This document shows, in pieces, positions 8,484 to 17,017 of a stretch of 64,000 nt of DNA. Each line of letters opens with the position of its first letter. The stretch's first letter is position 1. The DNA comes from Natrinema longum (GTDB taxonomy: Archaea; Halobacteriota; Halobacteria; Halobacteriales; Natrialbaceae). Below the pieces are notes generated by a model, which was not told where the DNA came from, made no database searches, and was given only the letters and a program-made list of their open reading frames with translations. Location of the stretch: positions 1,922,001 through 1,986,000 of the forward strand of contig NZ_CP071463.1 of assembly GCF_017352095.1 (NCBI RefSeq), written 5' to 3'. The translations under genes and the position numbers were made by a program.

Positions 8484-9151
8484 TCCTGGCCGCGGGCCGG
8501 GGTCGACGCATGGGCCACCACACCGACGATGTCCCGAAAGCCTTCCTCGAGTTCGACGGCCGGACGCTGTACGACCGACAGCGCACCCTGCTCGATTCAC
8601 ACGTGGACGGAACGAGCATCGTCCTCGGGTATCGCCACGAGACGGTCCTCGACAGGTACGATCCCGACGATCCGCTCGTCCTCGAGGGGTGGAACCGCTA
8701 CGAAAACGCCGCGTCGCTACTGCTGGCGCTCGAACGCATTCCGGACGATCTGCTGGTCATGAACGGCGACGTTCTCGTCGACGAGCGCGAGATCGGTCGG
8801 CTCGTGGGGACGTTCGAGTCCCTCACGGGACGTCTCAACCTCGTCGGCTGTATCCCGGGGCTTCAGGCCGACGAGACGGCGGTTCGCTGGGACGAGTCGG
8901 GTCGGGTGACGGAGTACGGACTCATCGAGGGCCACCAACACGCCGGGTTCGGTATCGTGAGCTGCGCTCACCGGACGGCGGCGATCCGGACCCTCCGAGA
9001 GCGACTCTCCGACTGGTATCCCTGCGTCTACCCTCGGATGCCGACCCGACCACTGTTGATCCCGGCCGAGCGACACATCGAGGTCAATCGCCCCGCCGAC
9101 CTCGAGCGGGCCCGAGCGTGGCTCGCATCCGAACGGATCCGGTCTGCGTGA
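8471..9151 (+). CDS. Sugar-phosphate/polyol-phosphate nucleotidyltransferase
   Basis: This encodes 226 aa starting MRGVILAAGRGRRMGHHTDDVPKAF, the glycine-rich NTP-binding loop with the trailing conserved Lys of NTP_transferase enzymes. A metal-binding Asp sits in LLVMNGDVLVDEREIG. The short single-domain form without a beta-helix tail resembles LicC/GlmU-type cytidylyl- or uridylyltransferases. It overlaps the CDP-glycerol glycerophosphotransferase-like gene, suggesting it makes the activated CDP- (or UDP-) donor for that enzyme. The base specificity cannot be read from sequence. Confidence 0.82.
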   Translation: MRGVILAAGRGRRMGHHTDDVPKAFLEFDGRTLYDRQRTLLDSHVDGTSIVLGYRHETVLDRYDPDDPLVLEGWNRYENAASLLLALERIPDDLLVMNGDVLVDEREIGRLVGTFESLTGRLNLVGCIPGLQADETAVRWDESGRVTEYGLIEGHQHAGFGIVSCAHRTAAIRTLRERLSDWYPCVYPRMPTRPLLIPAERHIEVNRPADLERARAWLASERIRSA

Positions 9152-9328
9152 GTGACGAACGGGCGAGGGACGGAATCCACGGCGATCCCACCGCTCCGTC
9201 GGCGAGGCTCGTTCACGCCCCGTCTCCGATAGCCGGACGTTCCACGTTCGACGAGTGTCTGCACGATTGAACGGAATACGGCGGGGAAACACAATATTGA
9301 TACCTACTGCCTGGTGGGAACCCAATAG

Positions 9329-10030
9329 ATGGAGATTATCGGCCATCGTGGCTGTGCAGATCAGTTTCCGGAGAACACCGTCCTCGCGATCCGTGAAGCC
9401 GCTAGACGGCTGCCCGCAGTCGAGATCGACGTTCGACGCTGTGCGTCGGGTGAACTGGTGGTGTTTCACGATGCCACCCTCGAGCGTGTCACCGACGCCG
9501 ACGGTCGGGTCTCGGAAACGCCGTGGACCGATCTCCGCGAGCTCACCGTGCTCGACTCCGGTGAACCGGTTCCGCGCCTCGAGTCGGTGCTGCGAGCCGT
9601 GCCGGACGGAACCACCGTCCAGATCGAGCTCAAAGACACCGGCGTCGCCGCGGACGCGATGCAACTCGCGATGGCGGCCGGTGTCGACGTCCGCGTGACG
9701 TCGTTCCTCCCGGCGGCGCTCGCGGAAGTCGAGGACTGCTGTCTGGACGTTCCCAACGGGCTCCTTTTCGGGGACGAGCCCGACGGCAACCTCTCCCGGG
9801 CGCTCGATCTCGAGTGTTCACACGTGTTTCCCCACTACGACCTCTGCGTCGGCACTGACGTCGTTTCCGCCGCCCGCGACCACGGATTCGACGTCATCGC
9901 CTGGAAGGCCGCGCGGACGGTCGACGACCTCCGCGCGCTCCGGGCGGCCGGTGTCGACGGCGTCACTGCGGATCGGTGGGACATCGAGCCGCCGTCGATC
10001 GAGTCGACGCCCCCCTCACAGGGGCTGTAG
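9329..10030 (+). CDS. Glycerophosphodiester phosphodiesterase
   Basis: This encodes 233 aa. The GDPD active-site motifs are clear: IGHRGCADQFPENT at the N-terminus with catalytic His and the Arg/Glu pair, EIDVRRCASGELVVFHDATLERVT with metal ligands and the second His, and QIELKDTG. The TIM-barrel ends with GVDGVTADRWD. It hydrolyses glycerophosphodiesters to glycerol-3-phosphate (or its stereoisomer) and an alcohol. AATATTGA at 9293-9300 is a plausible TATA box about 30 bases before the ATG. It follows two glycerol-phosphate-related genes but has its own promoter. Confidence 0.92.
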   Translation: MEIIGHRGCADQFPENTVLAIREAARRLPAVEIDVRRCASGELVVFHDATLERVTDADGRVSETPWTDLRELTVLDSGEPVPRLESVLRAVPDGTTVQIELKDTGVAADAMQLAMAAGVDVRVTSFLPAALAEVEDCCLDVPNGLLFGDEPDGNLSRALDLECSHVFPHYDLCVGTDVVSAARDHGFDVIAWKAARTVDDLRALRAAGVDGVTADRWDIEPPSIESTPPSQGL

Positions 10031-10132
10031 CGACGCTCCTTGCGGCGAGCGATCTACACACGGGTCGGCTGTCGATGTGGGGGTCCGGCCCCGGAGCCTC
10101 GAACCGCCCGTTTCCCGCCCCGACGAACGGCG

Positions 10133-10822
10133 CTATCGGTCAGTGCCGCGGTCACAGCACTCCTCGAGCGCCTCGCCGATCGCCGCGAGATACGCCTCGG
10201 GCTCGTATCCCAGCCGGCCGATCCAGACGTCCTGATACGATGGGTGGAGGATCGGTACGAGCCACACGTCCAGTCGCGTACACCACACCGGCTCGAGCAC
10301 GCTGTCGACGAATCCTCCGAGTTCGCGACCTTCGGCCGCGAGCACGGTTTTCGTCGCGTGTTTGCCGGTCGCGAGTACGACCGCCGGATCGACCGCCTCG
10401 AGTTCGGTCAGCAGATGTGTCCGGCAGGTCGCTCGTTCCTCGGCGGTGGGCTCACGGTTCGTCGTCGGATCGGCTGGATCGGCTGGAAAACACTTCACCG
10501 CGTTCGTGTAGTAGGCGTCGCCGTAGCCGACCCGCTCGAGCATGCGGCGGATGCGGCGACCGGAGTGACGCGAGGTGTAGGCCCTGCCGGTCCAGTTGCC
10601 GCCCCGCCAGCGGTCCGCTTCGGGAGTGCCGCGGCCGGGGGCCTCGCCGACGACCACGACCTCGGCGTCGCGATCGCCGGTCCCCCACGAGATGCACTCG
10701 CGGGAGTCGACGAGCGCCGGGCAGCGATCGCAGTCGGGCTCGAGGACGTTTCGACTGGTCGGATAGGCGGGCTCGTCGGTCCCACCCGAATCGGGGTCCG
10801 GGTCGGGGTCAGACGCGGGCAC
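10133..10822 (-). CDS. Uracil-DNA glycosylase, family 4 (Fe-S) type
   Basis: This is a DNA repair enzyme that excises uracil. Motif A GEAPGRG and the C-terminal LHPSYQD are diagnostic. Four Cys suited to a [4Fe-4S] cluster are seen: CDRC near residue 30, C in TNAVKCFP, and C in ERATCRTHL. I favour the GTG at 10822 (MPASDPDPDPDS, 229 aa) because the frame upstream overlaps the neighbouring small gene on the other strand and looks unlike coding sequence; an ATG at 10945 remains possible. It is convergent with the phosphodiesterase gene. Confidence 0.85.
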   Translation of the reverse strand: MPASDPDPDPDSGGTDEPAYPTSRNVLEPDCDRCPALVDSRECISWGTGDRDAEVVVVGEAPGRGTPEADRWRGGNWTGRAYTSRHSGRRIRRMLERVGYGDAYYTNAVKCFPADPADPTTNREPTAEERATCRTHLLTELEAVDPAVVLATGKHATKTVLAAEGRELGGFVDSVLEPVWCTRLDVWLVPILHPSYQDVWIGRLGYEPEAYLAAIGEALEECCDRGTDR

Positions 10823-10938
10823 GCTCGGGGATACGTCCCCGAGGGCATATGCGAGTCGGTTCGGCGCGCTCGGCGCGTGTCGTTGTGTCGCACACGAGGG
10901 GACAGGTTTACGTGTGGTGGGTGGGTACGGGGACGATA

Positions 10939-11169
10939 ATGACATCGCTTGGCCCGGAACTGATCGCGGAATCGCTCTCACTGGTCGTTTACACCGTCGT
11001 CGCCGGCCTGTTGACGGTCGGTGGCGTCCTCGTCGAGCAGGCGAGCCTCCAGCATCTCGGCTCCGGCGAGGCGATGATCGCGGTCTGGCTGGCCGTCCTC
11101 GGCGGCGTCATGCTCTACGCCGGCGCGTACGGACTGGGCTACCAGAAAGTCCTCTCGCAGTACGTCTGA
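10939..11169 (+). CDS. Small two-helix membrane protein of unknown function
   Basis: This encodes 76 aa starting MTSLGPELIAESLSLVVYTVVAG. Two long hydrophobic helices (about residues 8-32 and 42-68) flank a short polar loop, followed by YQKVLSQYV. I recognise it as a conserved haloarchaeal small membrane protein type but know no function. It is divergent from the uracil-DNA glycosylase gene and 79 bases upstream of ileS. Confidence 0.7.
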   Translation: MTSLGPELIAESLSLVVYTVVAGLLTVGGVLVEQASLQHLGSGEAMIAVWLAVLGGVMLYAGAYGLGYQKVLSQYV

Positions 11170-11248
11170 GCGACGCGATCGCGACTGGTTTTTGCGAGCG
11201 ACCCGAGATATCGATTCCTCTTTACTGCCGGAGGCGATTAAGTCGGGT

Positions 11249-14200
11249 ATGAGCAGGTTCGACGAGGTCGACGACCAGTACGACCCACACGAACTCGAGC
11301 AACGGGTCTTCGAGTACTGGGACGATGTCGATGCTTACGAACAGACGGTCGAGCACCGCTCGGACGGTGAGTCCTTTTTCTTCGTCGACGGCCCGCCGTA
11401 CACGTCGGGGTCGGCGCACATGGGAACCACCTGGAACAAGTCGCTGAAGGACGTCTATCTGCGCTTCCTTCGGATGCAGGGGTACGACGTCACCGACCGG
11501 CCGGGCTACGACATGCACGGCCTCCCGATCGAGACCCGCGTCGAGGAGCGTCTGGGCTTCGAGAACAAGAAAGACATCGAGGAGTTCGGCGAGGAGAACT
11601 TCATCCAGGAGTGCAAGGATTACGCCAACGAGCAACTCGAGGGGCTCCAGGAGGACTTCCAGGACTTCGGCGTCTGGATGGACTGGGACGACCCCTATAA
11701 GACGGTCAACCCGGAGTACATGGAAGCGGCCTGGTGGGGCTTTTCGAAGGCCGCCGACCGCGGCTTAGTCGAGAAAGGCAACCGGTCGATTTCGCAGTGT
11801 CCACGCTGTGAGACTGCCATCGCGAACAACGAGGTCGAGTACGAGGACGTCGAGGATCCCTCGATCTACGTCAAGTTCGATCTCGAGGACCGGGACGGGA
11901 AACTCGTCATCTGGACGACGACCCCGTGGACGGTTCCGGCGAACACCTTCGTCGCCGTCGACGAGGACGGCGACTACGTCGGCGTGCGCGCGCAAAAGGA
12001 TGGCGAGGAGGAACTCCTCTACCTCGCCGACGCGAAACACGAAGACGTTCTGAAAGAGGGCCGCTACGACGACTACGAGGTGGTAGCGGAAGTCACCGGC
12101 GAGGAACTGATCGGCTGGTCCTACGAGCACCCCCTCGCGGAGGAGGTGCCCGACCACGTCGACGCCGAGGGCGCGTTCGAGGTCTACGACGCCGACTACG
12201 TCGACACGCACGGCGACGGCACCGGGCTGGTCCACTCCGCGCCCGGTCACGGTGAGGTGGACTTCGAGCGCGGTCGCGAACTCGGCTTCCCGATCTTCTG
12301 TCCCGTCGGCGGCGACGGCGTCTACACCGAGGAAGCCGGCAAGTACGCGGGTCGGTTCGTCAAAGACGCCGACGACGAGATTATAGCCGACCTCGAGGAC
12401 AACGGCGCGCTCCTCGCGTCGGGGACCGTCAACCACAGCTACGGCCACTGCTGGCGGTGTGACACCGGCGTGCTCCAGATCGTCACCGATCAGTGGTTCA
12501 TCACGGTTACGGACGTCAAAGACGACCTCCTCGCGAACATCGGCGACAGCGAGTGGCATCCCGACTGGGCTCGCAACAACCGGTTTCGCGACTTCGTCGA
12601 GGAGGCACCCGACTGGAACGTCTCCCGGCAGCGCTACTGGGGGACCCCGCTCCCGGTCTGGACGCCCGAGGACCGTGACGACGACGAAGACATGATCGTC
12701 ATCGGGACGCGCGAGGAACTCGCCGAACGCGTCGATCAAGACATCGATCCCGAGACGGTCGACCTCCACAAGGGAACCGTCGACGACCTCACGATCACCG
12801 AGAACGGGACCACCTATACCCGCGTTCCCGATGTCTTCGACGTCTGGCTCGACGCCTCGGTCGCATCGTGGGGCACCCTGAACTACCCCTCGGACGACAG
12901 CACGTTCGACGAGCTCTGGCCTGCCGACTTCATCCTCGAGGCCCACGACCAGACCCGGGGCTGGTTCTGGTCCCAGCTGGGAATGAGTACCGCCGCGCTG
13001 GGCGAGAGCCCCTATCAGGAGGTCCTGATGCACGGCCACGCGCTGATGCCCGACGGTCGCGCGATGAGCAAGTCCAAGGACATCCTGATCGACCCCCACG
13101 AGGCGATCGACCGCCACGGCCGGGACGTGATGCGCATGTTCCTCCTCTCGAACAACCCGCAAGGCGAGGACATGCGCTTCGACTGGGACGGGATGCAGAC
13201 GATGGAGAACCACCTCCGGACGCTGTGGAACGTCTTCCGGTTCCCGCTGCCGTACATGCGACTCGACGAGTTCGACCCGCAGGAGACGACGCTGGACGAT
13301 GTCGATTCCGACCTCGAGTTGATCGACGAGTGGGTGCTCGCCCGCTTGCAGTCCACGAAGGCGGCGATGACCGAGGCCTTCGAGGATCGCCGGCAGGACC
13401 GCGCGCTCGAGGCGCTCATCGAGTTCGTCGTCGAGGACGTCTCCCGGTTCTACGTCCAGGCGGTCCGCGAACGCATGTGGGCCGAGGAGGACAGCGGCTC
13501 GAAACGGGCCGCCTACGCGACGATCTATCGGGTGCTCCGGGAGAGCGTCGCGCTGCTCGCACCCTATGCGCCGTTCATCAGCGAGCAGATCTACGGCACG
13601 CTGACCGGCGACGACGGGTTCGACACCGTCCACATGGAAGACTGGCCCGCAGTCGACGAGTACTGGGAGGACGAACAGCTCGAGGTCGACGTCGCCATCC
13701 TCCGCGCGATCGAGGAGGCCGGCGCGAACGCCCGCCAGCAGGCCGGCCGCAAGCTTCGCTGGCCCGTTCCGCGGGTCGTCGTCGCGGCCGACGACGAGCG
13801 CGTCGTCGACGCCGTTTCCCGCCACACCGACCTGCTCGAGGATCGGCTCAACGCCCGCGAGATCGAACTGGTCTCGCCGGACGCCCGCTGGGAGGAACTC
13901 CAGTACAGCGCCGAGGCGGACATGAGCGAACTCGGCCCGGCCTTCGGCGACCGCGCCGGGCAGGTCATGAACGCGCTCAACGAGGCTCGCATCGACGAGC
14001 CGAGCCTCGAAGCGATCGAGGACGCCGTCGCGGACGTGCTCGAGGCCGACGAGGGGATCACCGACGAGATGGTTTCCTTCGTGACCCAGACGCCCGACAG
14101 CGTCGCCGGCACCGCGTTCAGCACCGACGGCGACGACCGCGGCGTCGCCTACGTCGACGCCTCGCTGACCGACGACATCGAGAGCGAGGGCTACGCCCGC

Positions 14201-14455
14201 GAGGTCATCCGCCGCGTTCAGGAGATGCGCAAGGACCTCGAGCTCGACGTCGACGAACGGATCGCACTCGAGTTCGCGATCGACGACGACCGGATCGCCG
14301 ACCTCGTCGCCGAGCGCGAGGAGCTGATCAGCGGGGAGGTTCGAGCCGACGAACGCCGCCCGGTCGAGGACGGCCACCGCAAGGAGTGGGACGTCGACGG
14401 TGTGACGATGGAAATCGCGATCGAGCCGCTGGCGGCTGCGGAAGCGTCGGACTAG
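11249..14455 (+). CDS. ileS: Isoleucyl-tRNA synthetase
   Basis: This charges tRNA-Ile. The 1068-aa class I synthetase starts MSRFDEVDDQYDPHELEQRV; an earlier in-frame start 19 codons upstream is unlike the family. The HIGH-like motif is GSAHMGTTWNK (residues about 58-68), the editing (CP1) domain follows, and the KMSKS-like motif is AMSKSKDIL near residue 609. WNVSRQRYWGTPLPVW and GWFWSQLGMS are characteristic of IleRS. The archaeal/eukaryotic-type length fits. The last 39 bases of the gene are repeated exactly at 14594-14632. Confidence 0.97.
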   Translation: MSRFDEVDDQYDPHELEQRVFEYWDDVDAYEQTVEHRSDGESFFFVDGPPYTSGSAHMGTTWNKSLKDVYLRFLRMQGYDVTDRPGYDMHGLPIETRVEERLGFENKKDIEEFGEENFIQECKDYANEQLEGLQEDFQDFGVWMDWDDPYKTVNPEYMEAAWWGFSKAADRGLVEKGNRSISQCPRCETAIANNEVEYEDVEDPSIYVKFDLEDRDGKLVIWTTTPWTVPANTFVAVDEDGDYVGVRAQKDGEEELLYLADAKHEDVLKEGRYDDYEVVAEVTGEELIGWSYEHPLAEEVPDHVDAEGAFEVYDADYVDTHGDGTGLVHSAPGHGEVDFERGRELGFPIFCPVGGDGVYTEEAGKYAGRFVKDADDEIIADLEDNGALLASGTVNHSYGHCWRCDTGVLQIVTDQWFITVTDVKDDLLANIGDSEWHPDWARNNRFRDFVEEAPDWNVSRQRYWGTPLPVWTPEDRDDDEDMIVIGTREELAERVDQDIDPETVDLHKGTVDDLTITENGTTYTRVPDVFDVWLDASVASWGTLNYPSDDSTFDELWPADFILEAHDQTRGWFWSQLGMSTAALGESPYQEVLMHGHALMPDGRAMSKSKDILIDPHEAIDRHGRDVMRMFLLSNNPQGEDMRFDWDGMQTMENHLRTLWNVFRFPLPYMRLDEFDPQETTLDDVDSDLELIDEWVLARLQSTKAAMTEAFEDRRQDRALEALIEFVVEDVSRFYVQAVRERMWAEEDSGSKRAAYATIYRVLRESVALLAPYAPFISEQIYGTLTGDDGFDTVHMEDWPAVDEYWEDEQLEVDVAILRAIEEAGANARQQAGRKLRWPVPRVVVAADDERVVDAVSRHTDLLEDRLNAREIELVSPDARWEELQYSAEADMSELGPAFGDRAGQVMNALNEARIDEPSLEAIEDAVADVLEADEGITDEMVSFVTQTPDSVAGTAFSTDGDDRGVAYVDASLTDDIESEGYAREVIRRVQEMRKDLELDVDERIALEFAIDDDRIADLVAEREELISGEVRADERRPVEDGHRKEWDVDGVTMEIAIEPLAAAEASD
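14417..14455 (+). repeat. 39-bp direct repeat, copy 1 (3' end of ileS)
   Basis: This stretch encodes the last residues AIEPLAAAEASD and the TAG stop of IleRS. An exact copy of all 39 bases occurs 177 bases downstream at 14594-14632, in the same orientation, ending at the same stop codon. Confidence 0.95.
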
Positions 14456-14542
14456 CGTCTGGCAAGCGTTGCAAGGGGATACTCCCAGAACGGGAGGAGA
14501 AGCCGACCGTTCTGCTTTTTGGTCCAGATTTTTCGAGGAGGG

Positions 14543-14632
14543 ATGAGCGAGTATACGAGCGAATCCGACGAGAAAAAGGTGGATGCCGAGATGGCGATCG
14601 AGCCGCTGGCGGCTGCGGAAGCGTCGGACTAG
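14543..14632 (+). CDS. 29-codon ORF ending in a duplicate of the IleRS C-terminus
   Basis: An ATG at 14543 preceded by a purine-rich GAGGAGGG opens a frame reading MSEYTSESDEKKVDAE and then exactly the IleRS tail AIEPLAAAEASD and TAG. The 3' 39 bases are identical to the ileS end. It may be a translated mini-protein, a relic of a tandem duplication at the ileS terminus, or the leftover of a gene-end capture. T-rich runs (CTTTTT and ATTTTT around 14515-14532) precede it and could terminate ileS transcription. No promoter is evident. Confidence 0.35.
   Translation: MSEYTSESDEKKVDAEMAIEPLAAAEASD
14594..14632 (+). repeat. 39-bp direct repeat, copy 2
   Basis: This is identical over 39 bases to 14417-14455. 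The similarity ends sharply on both sides, except that the preceding few codons are also similar in sense (MEI versus AEM). Confidence 0.95.
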
Positions 14633-14822
14633 TCGCCGACGAGCGAGGCGAGGTCGTTCCTTCGTTCGGACTTCGGAGACGCGAATAGCCAGAGACGCTC
14701 CCTTCTTTAGACCACGCGAGCGGATGGGGAACTGAGTGACCCGCGAGCAGCGAGGGAGTTTCCGTTCGCCTCTCCGGTGATTCCGTGGAACGTGATAGTA
14801 CTCCCGTAAGAAGCGTCTTTAC

Positions 14823-14848
14823 CACTGACTCGTTAGAACGGGTCAGTG
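14823..14848. promoter_or_regulatory. Inverted repeat spanning the start of the surface protease gene
   Basis: CACTGAC (14823-14829) and GTCAGTG (14842-14848) are perfect reverse complements separated by 12 bases; the right arm contains the GTG start codon. GTCTTTACC just upstream may be the TATA region of a leaderless transcript, so the dyad could be an operator or an mRNA hairpin hiding the start. Confidence 0.35.
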
Positions 14849-16936
14849 CAATCCCGCGTCGCCGTGCTCGCGTTCGTCGTGTTGCTCCTCGGCAGTTGCC
14901 CGGCCGCCGTCGGTGCCCTCGAGCCGGCACGACCGATCGATGGGACAGTCGCCGCTGACTCGAGCGGCGGGTCCGGCGAGTCGCTGCCCTCGGTCGGAAC
15001 GAACAGCGAGGCGGTCGCGACGAGTCACGCCGAGGACGTGCTCTCCCGGACGACCGTCCTTCGGCACCGGCCGGCCGATCCCGACGTGTTCGAAGCGACG
15101 TTGACCGTCGGCGTTCCGGATTCGGTGACGGAACTCGAGATCGAACTCGAGCGGGGTGCAACCGTCGAGTCGATGGCGGGCTTCGAACGGACCGGCGAGC
15201 GGACGTTCCGGTGGACGGAGGACCGCGAGGAGGCGACGATCCGGTATACGATGCCGGCGGATCGGCGGGGCGAGGGCGAGCGAGGCGGGGCCCGCTCGGC
15301 GAGTGACGGCTACGCGTTCGTCGACACCGGTGACTGGGGCGTCGTGGCGGTCCCCGACGTCGGACTCTCGCTGCGCCGAACCGAACCGGTCGGGCTCGAG
15401 AAGACGGTTCGGGTCGACGGATCGGGGGCGACCGGCGGCGACATCGCCTTCTTCGGTTCGGTTCGGGAGTACGAGCGAGCCGTCGACGGCGGGACGATCA
15501 GGCTGGTCGTCCCCGACGCGGCGACGCTTCGGGAGTCCCCGGACGCGATCCTCACGAGCCTCGCCGACGCACGCGAGCGCCTCGAGGTCGGGGCGCGAAA
15601 CGACGAGGTGTTCGTGGTCGCGGTCCCACACGAGGTCGACTGGGGATCTCGCGGGATTCAGTACGGGCAGTCGGACGCGTGGGTCGTCGACGATGCCACC
15701 CTCGACGATCCGAACCCGGTGTGGCTCCACGAGTACGTCCACACTCGCCAGCGCTTCTCCGGGCCGGAGACGGGGATCGAACCGGAGGCGGAGTGGATCG
15801 TCGAAGGACAGGCGGACTACTATGCGGGGCTGCTCGCACTCGAGAACGGTCGGACCGAGTTCGACGAGTTCAAGCGGCTCCTCGAGCGGGGTGAGCAGTC
15901 TCCCGACGCCGACGGGACGCTCGTCGACCGCTCGACCTGGGGCGACGAACGGACCCACTACGTGAAAGGGGCACTCGTCTACGGCGAGATCGACCGCCGG
16001 CTCCGGCTCGAGACGGACGGCGACCGGACGCTCGCGGACGTGTTCCGATCGTTGAACGCCCACGAAGAGGCGGTGACCGAGGCGCAGTTCCTGGCGGCGA
16101 TCGAGGACGCCGGCGGTGTGACGGTTCGTGCCGTCGCCGAGCGGTACACGCGGACCAACGCGAGCCCGGAGATGTGGACCCGGAGCCAGCACGCCGCCGC
16201 CTTCGACCAGCCGGTCGCGGTCTTCGAGTACGGGCTCGGACCCGGCTCGCTCGAGGTGGCGGACGGCGCGTGGGAACGGGAGCTCCCGCTGGCGTCGGCC
16301 GATACTGACAGCGAGGAGCGCGACGCGATCGCGATCCCGGTCGGTGAATCCGTTACGATTCCGGGCAGAGTCTCGAACGTCGGCGAGCGCGAGGGTGTCT
16401 ACGATGCGACCCTCCAGGTCGACGGACGGGTAGTCGATCACTACTCGGGGCGGCTCACACCTGGCGCGGAGACGAGCCATCGGTTCTCGTGGACGCCGTC
16501 CGAGCCCGGGGAGTACGAGGTTCGTGTCGGTTCGGAGCGGCTGCCCGTCGTCGTCCGCTCGTCGGCGAGCGTGACCGTCACCGACCTGCGGGTTACGCCC
16601 GACAGCACCGACCCCGGCGAGCCGGTCACCGCGACGGCGACGGTCGAGGCCGCCGACGACCGACCGGCCGCGGCGATCCTCGCGTTCAAAACCGTCGACG
16701 GGGTCGTCGCTGAGCGCCCGGTCGCGATCCGGCCCGGCGAGACGGCGACGGTCGATGCCGACCTCCGGTTCGACGAGGACGGGCGGTACGAGATCGCCGT
16801 CGGCGAACGGACCGCCACGGTCAGTGTCGGCGGCCCGCTGACGACGCTCGAGGAGATGCCCGGCTTCGGCCTCTCGGCGGCGCTCGCTGCCGTCGGCATC
16901 GTGTGTGTCCGGCTAGTGCTGGCGCGTCGTCGCTGA
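14846..16936 (+). CDS. Secreted gluzincin-like metalloprotease anchored by PGF-CTERM
   Basis: This encodes 696 aa from a GTG start. A Sec signal (VAVLAFVVLLLGSCPAAVGAL) is followed by a ~230-residue strand-rich region, then the zinc motif HEYVH near residue 295 and a downstream E in WIVEGQADYYAG, the HExxH...E pattern of gluzincins (M1/M61 clan-like). Two CARDB/Ig-like repeats follow (about residues 490-560 and 570-655). The end MPGFGLSAALAAVGIVCVRLVLARRR is a PGF-CTERM sorting signal cut by archaeosortase A with lipid attachment, so the enzyme sits on the outer surface. Substrate unknown. An inverted repeat surrounds its start codon. Confidence 0.8.
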   Translation: MQSRVAVLAFVVLLLGSCPAAVGALEPARPIDGTVAADSSGGSGESLPSVGTNSEAVATSHAEDVLSRTTVLRHRPADPDVFEATLTVGVPDSVTELEIELERGATVESMAGFERTGERTFRWTEDREEATIRYTMPADRRGEGERGGARSASDGYAFVDTGDWGVVAVPDVGLSLRRTEPVGLEKTVRVDGSGATGGDIAFFGSVREYERAVDGGTIRLVVPDAATLRESPDAILTSLADARERLEVGARNDEVFVVAVPHEVDWGSRGIQYGQSDAWVVDDATLDDPNPVWLHEYVHTRQRFSGPETGIEPEAEWIVEGQADYYAGLLALENGRTEFDEFKRLLERGEQSPDADGTLVDRSTWGDERTHYVKGALVYGEIDRRLRLETDGDRTLADVFRSLNAHEEAVTEAQFLAAIEDAGGVTVRAVAERYTRTNASPEMWTRSQHAAAFDQPVAVFEYGLGPGSLEVADGAWERELPLASADTDSEERDAIAIPVGESVTIPGRVSNVGEREGVYDATLQVDGRVVDHYSGRLTPGAETSHRFSWTPSEPGEYEVRVGSERLPVVVRSSASVTVTDLRVTPDSTDPGEPVTATATVEAADDRPAAAILAFKTVDGVVAERPVAIRPGETATVDADLRFDEDGRYEIAVGERTATVSVGGPLTTLEEMPGFGLSAALAAVGIVCVRLVLARRR

Positions 16937-17017
16937 CGCTCGAGTGCTGGTGGGCGTCGCGCGTCGACCGTCGTAGGCGTACGAACGCTGATATGGTACG
17001 GCTGCTATCTGTCGTGC

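Noticed and set aside
11765-14377. 870-codon frame antisense to ileS
   Set aside because: It is the GC-rich shadow of ileS: no domain, composition mirrors the sense codons, and IleRS motifs are unmistakable on the plus strand.
14843-16480. Long minus-strand frame opposite the surface protease
   Set aside because: No domain and no promoter; the plus strand has signal peptide, HEYVH and PGF-CTERM.
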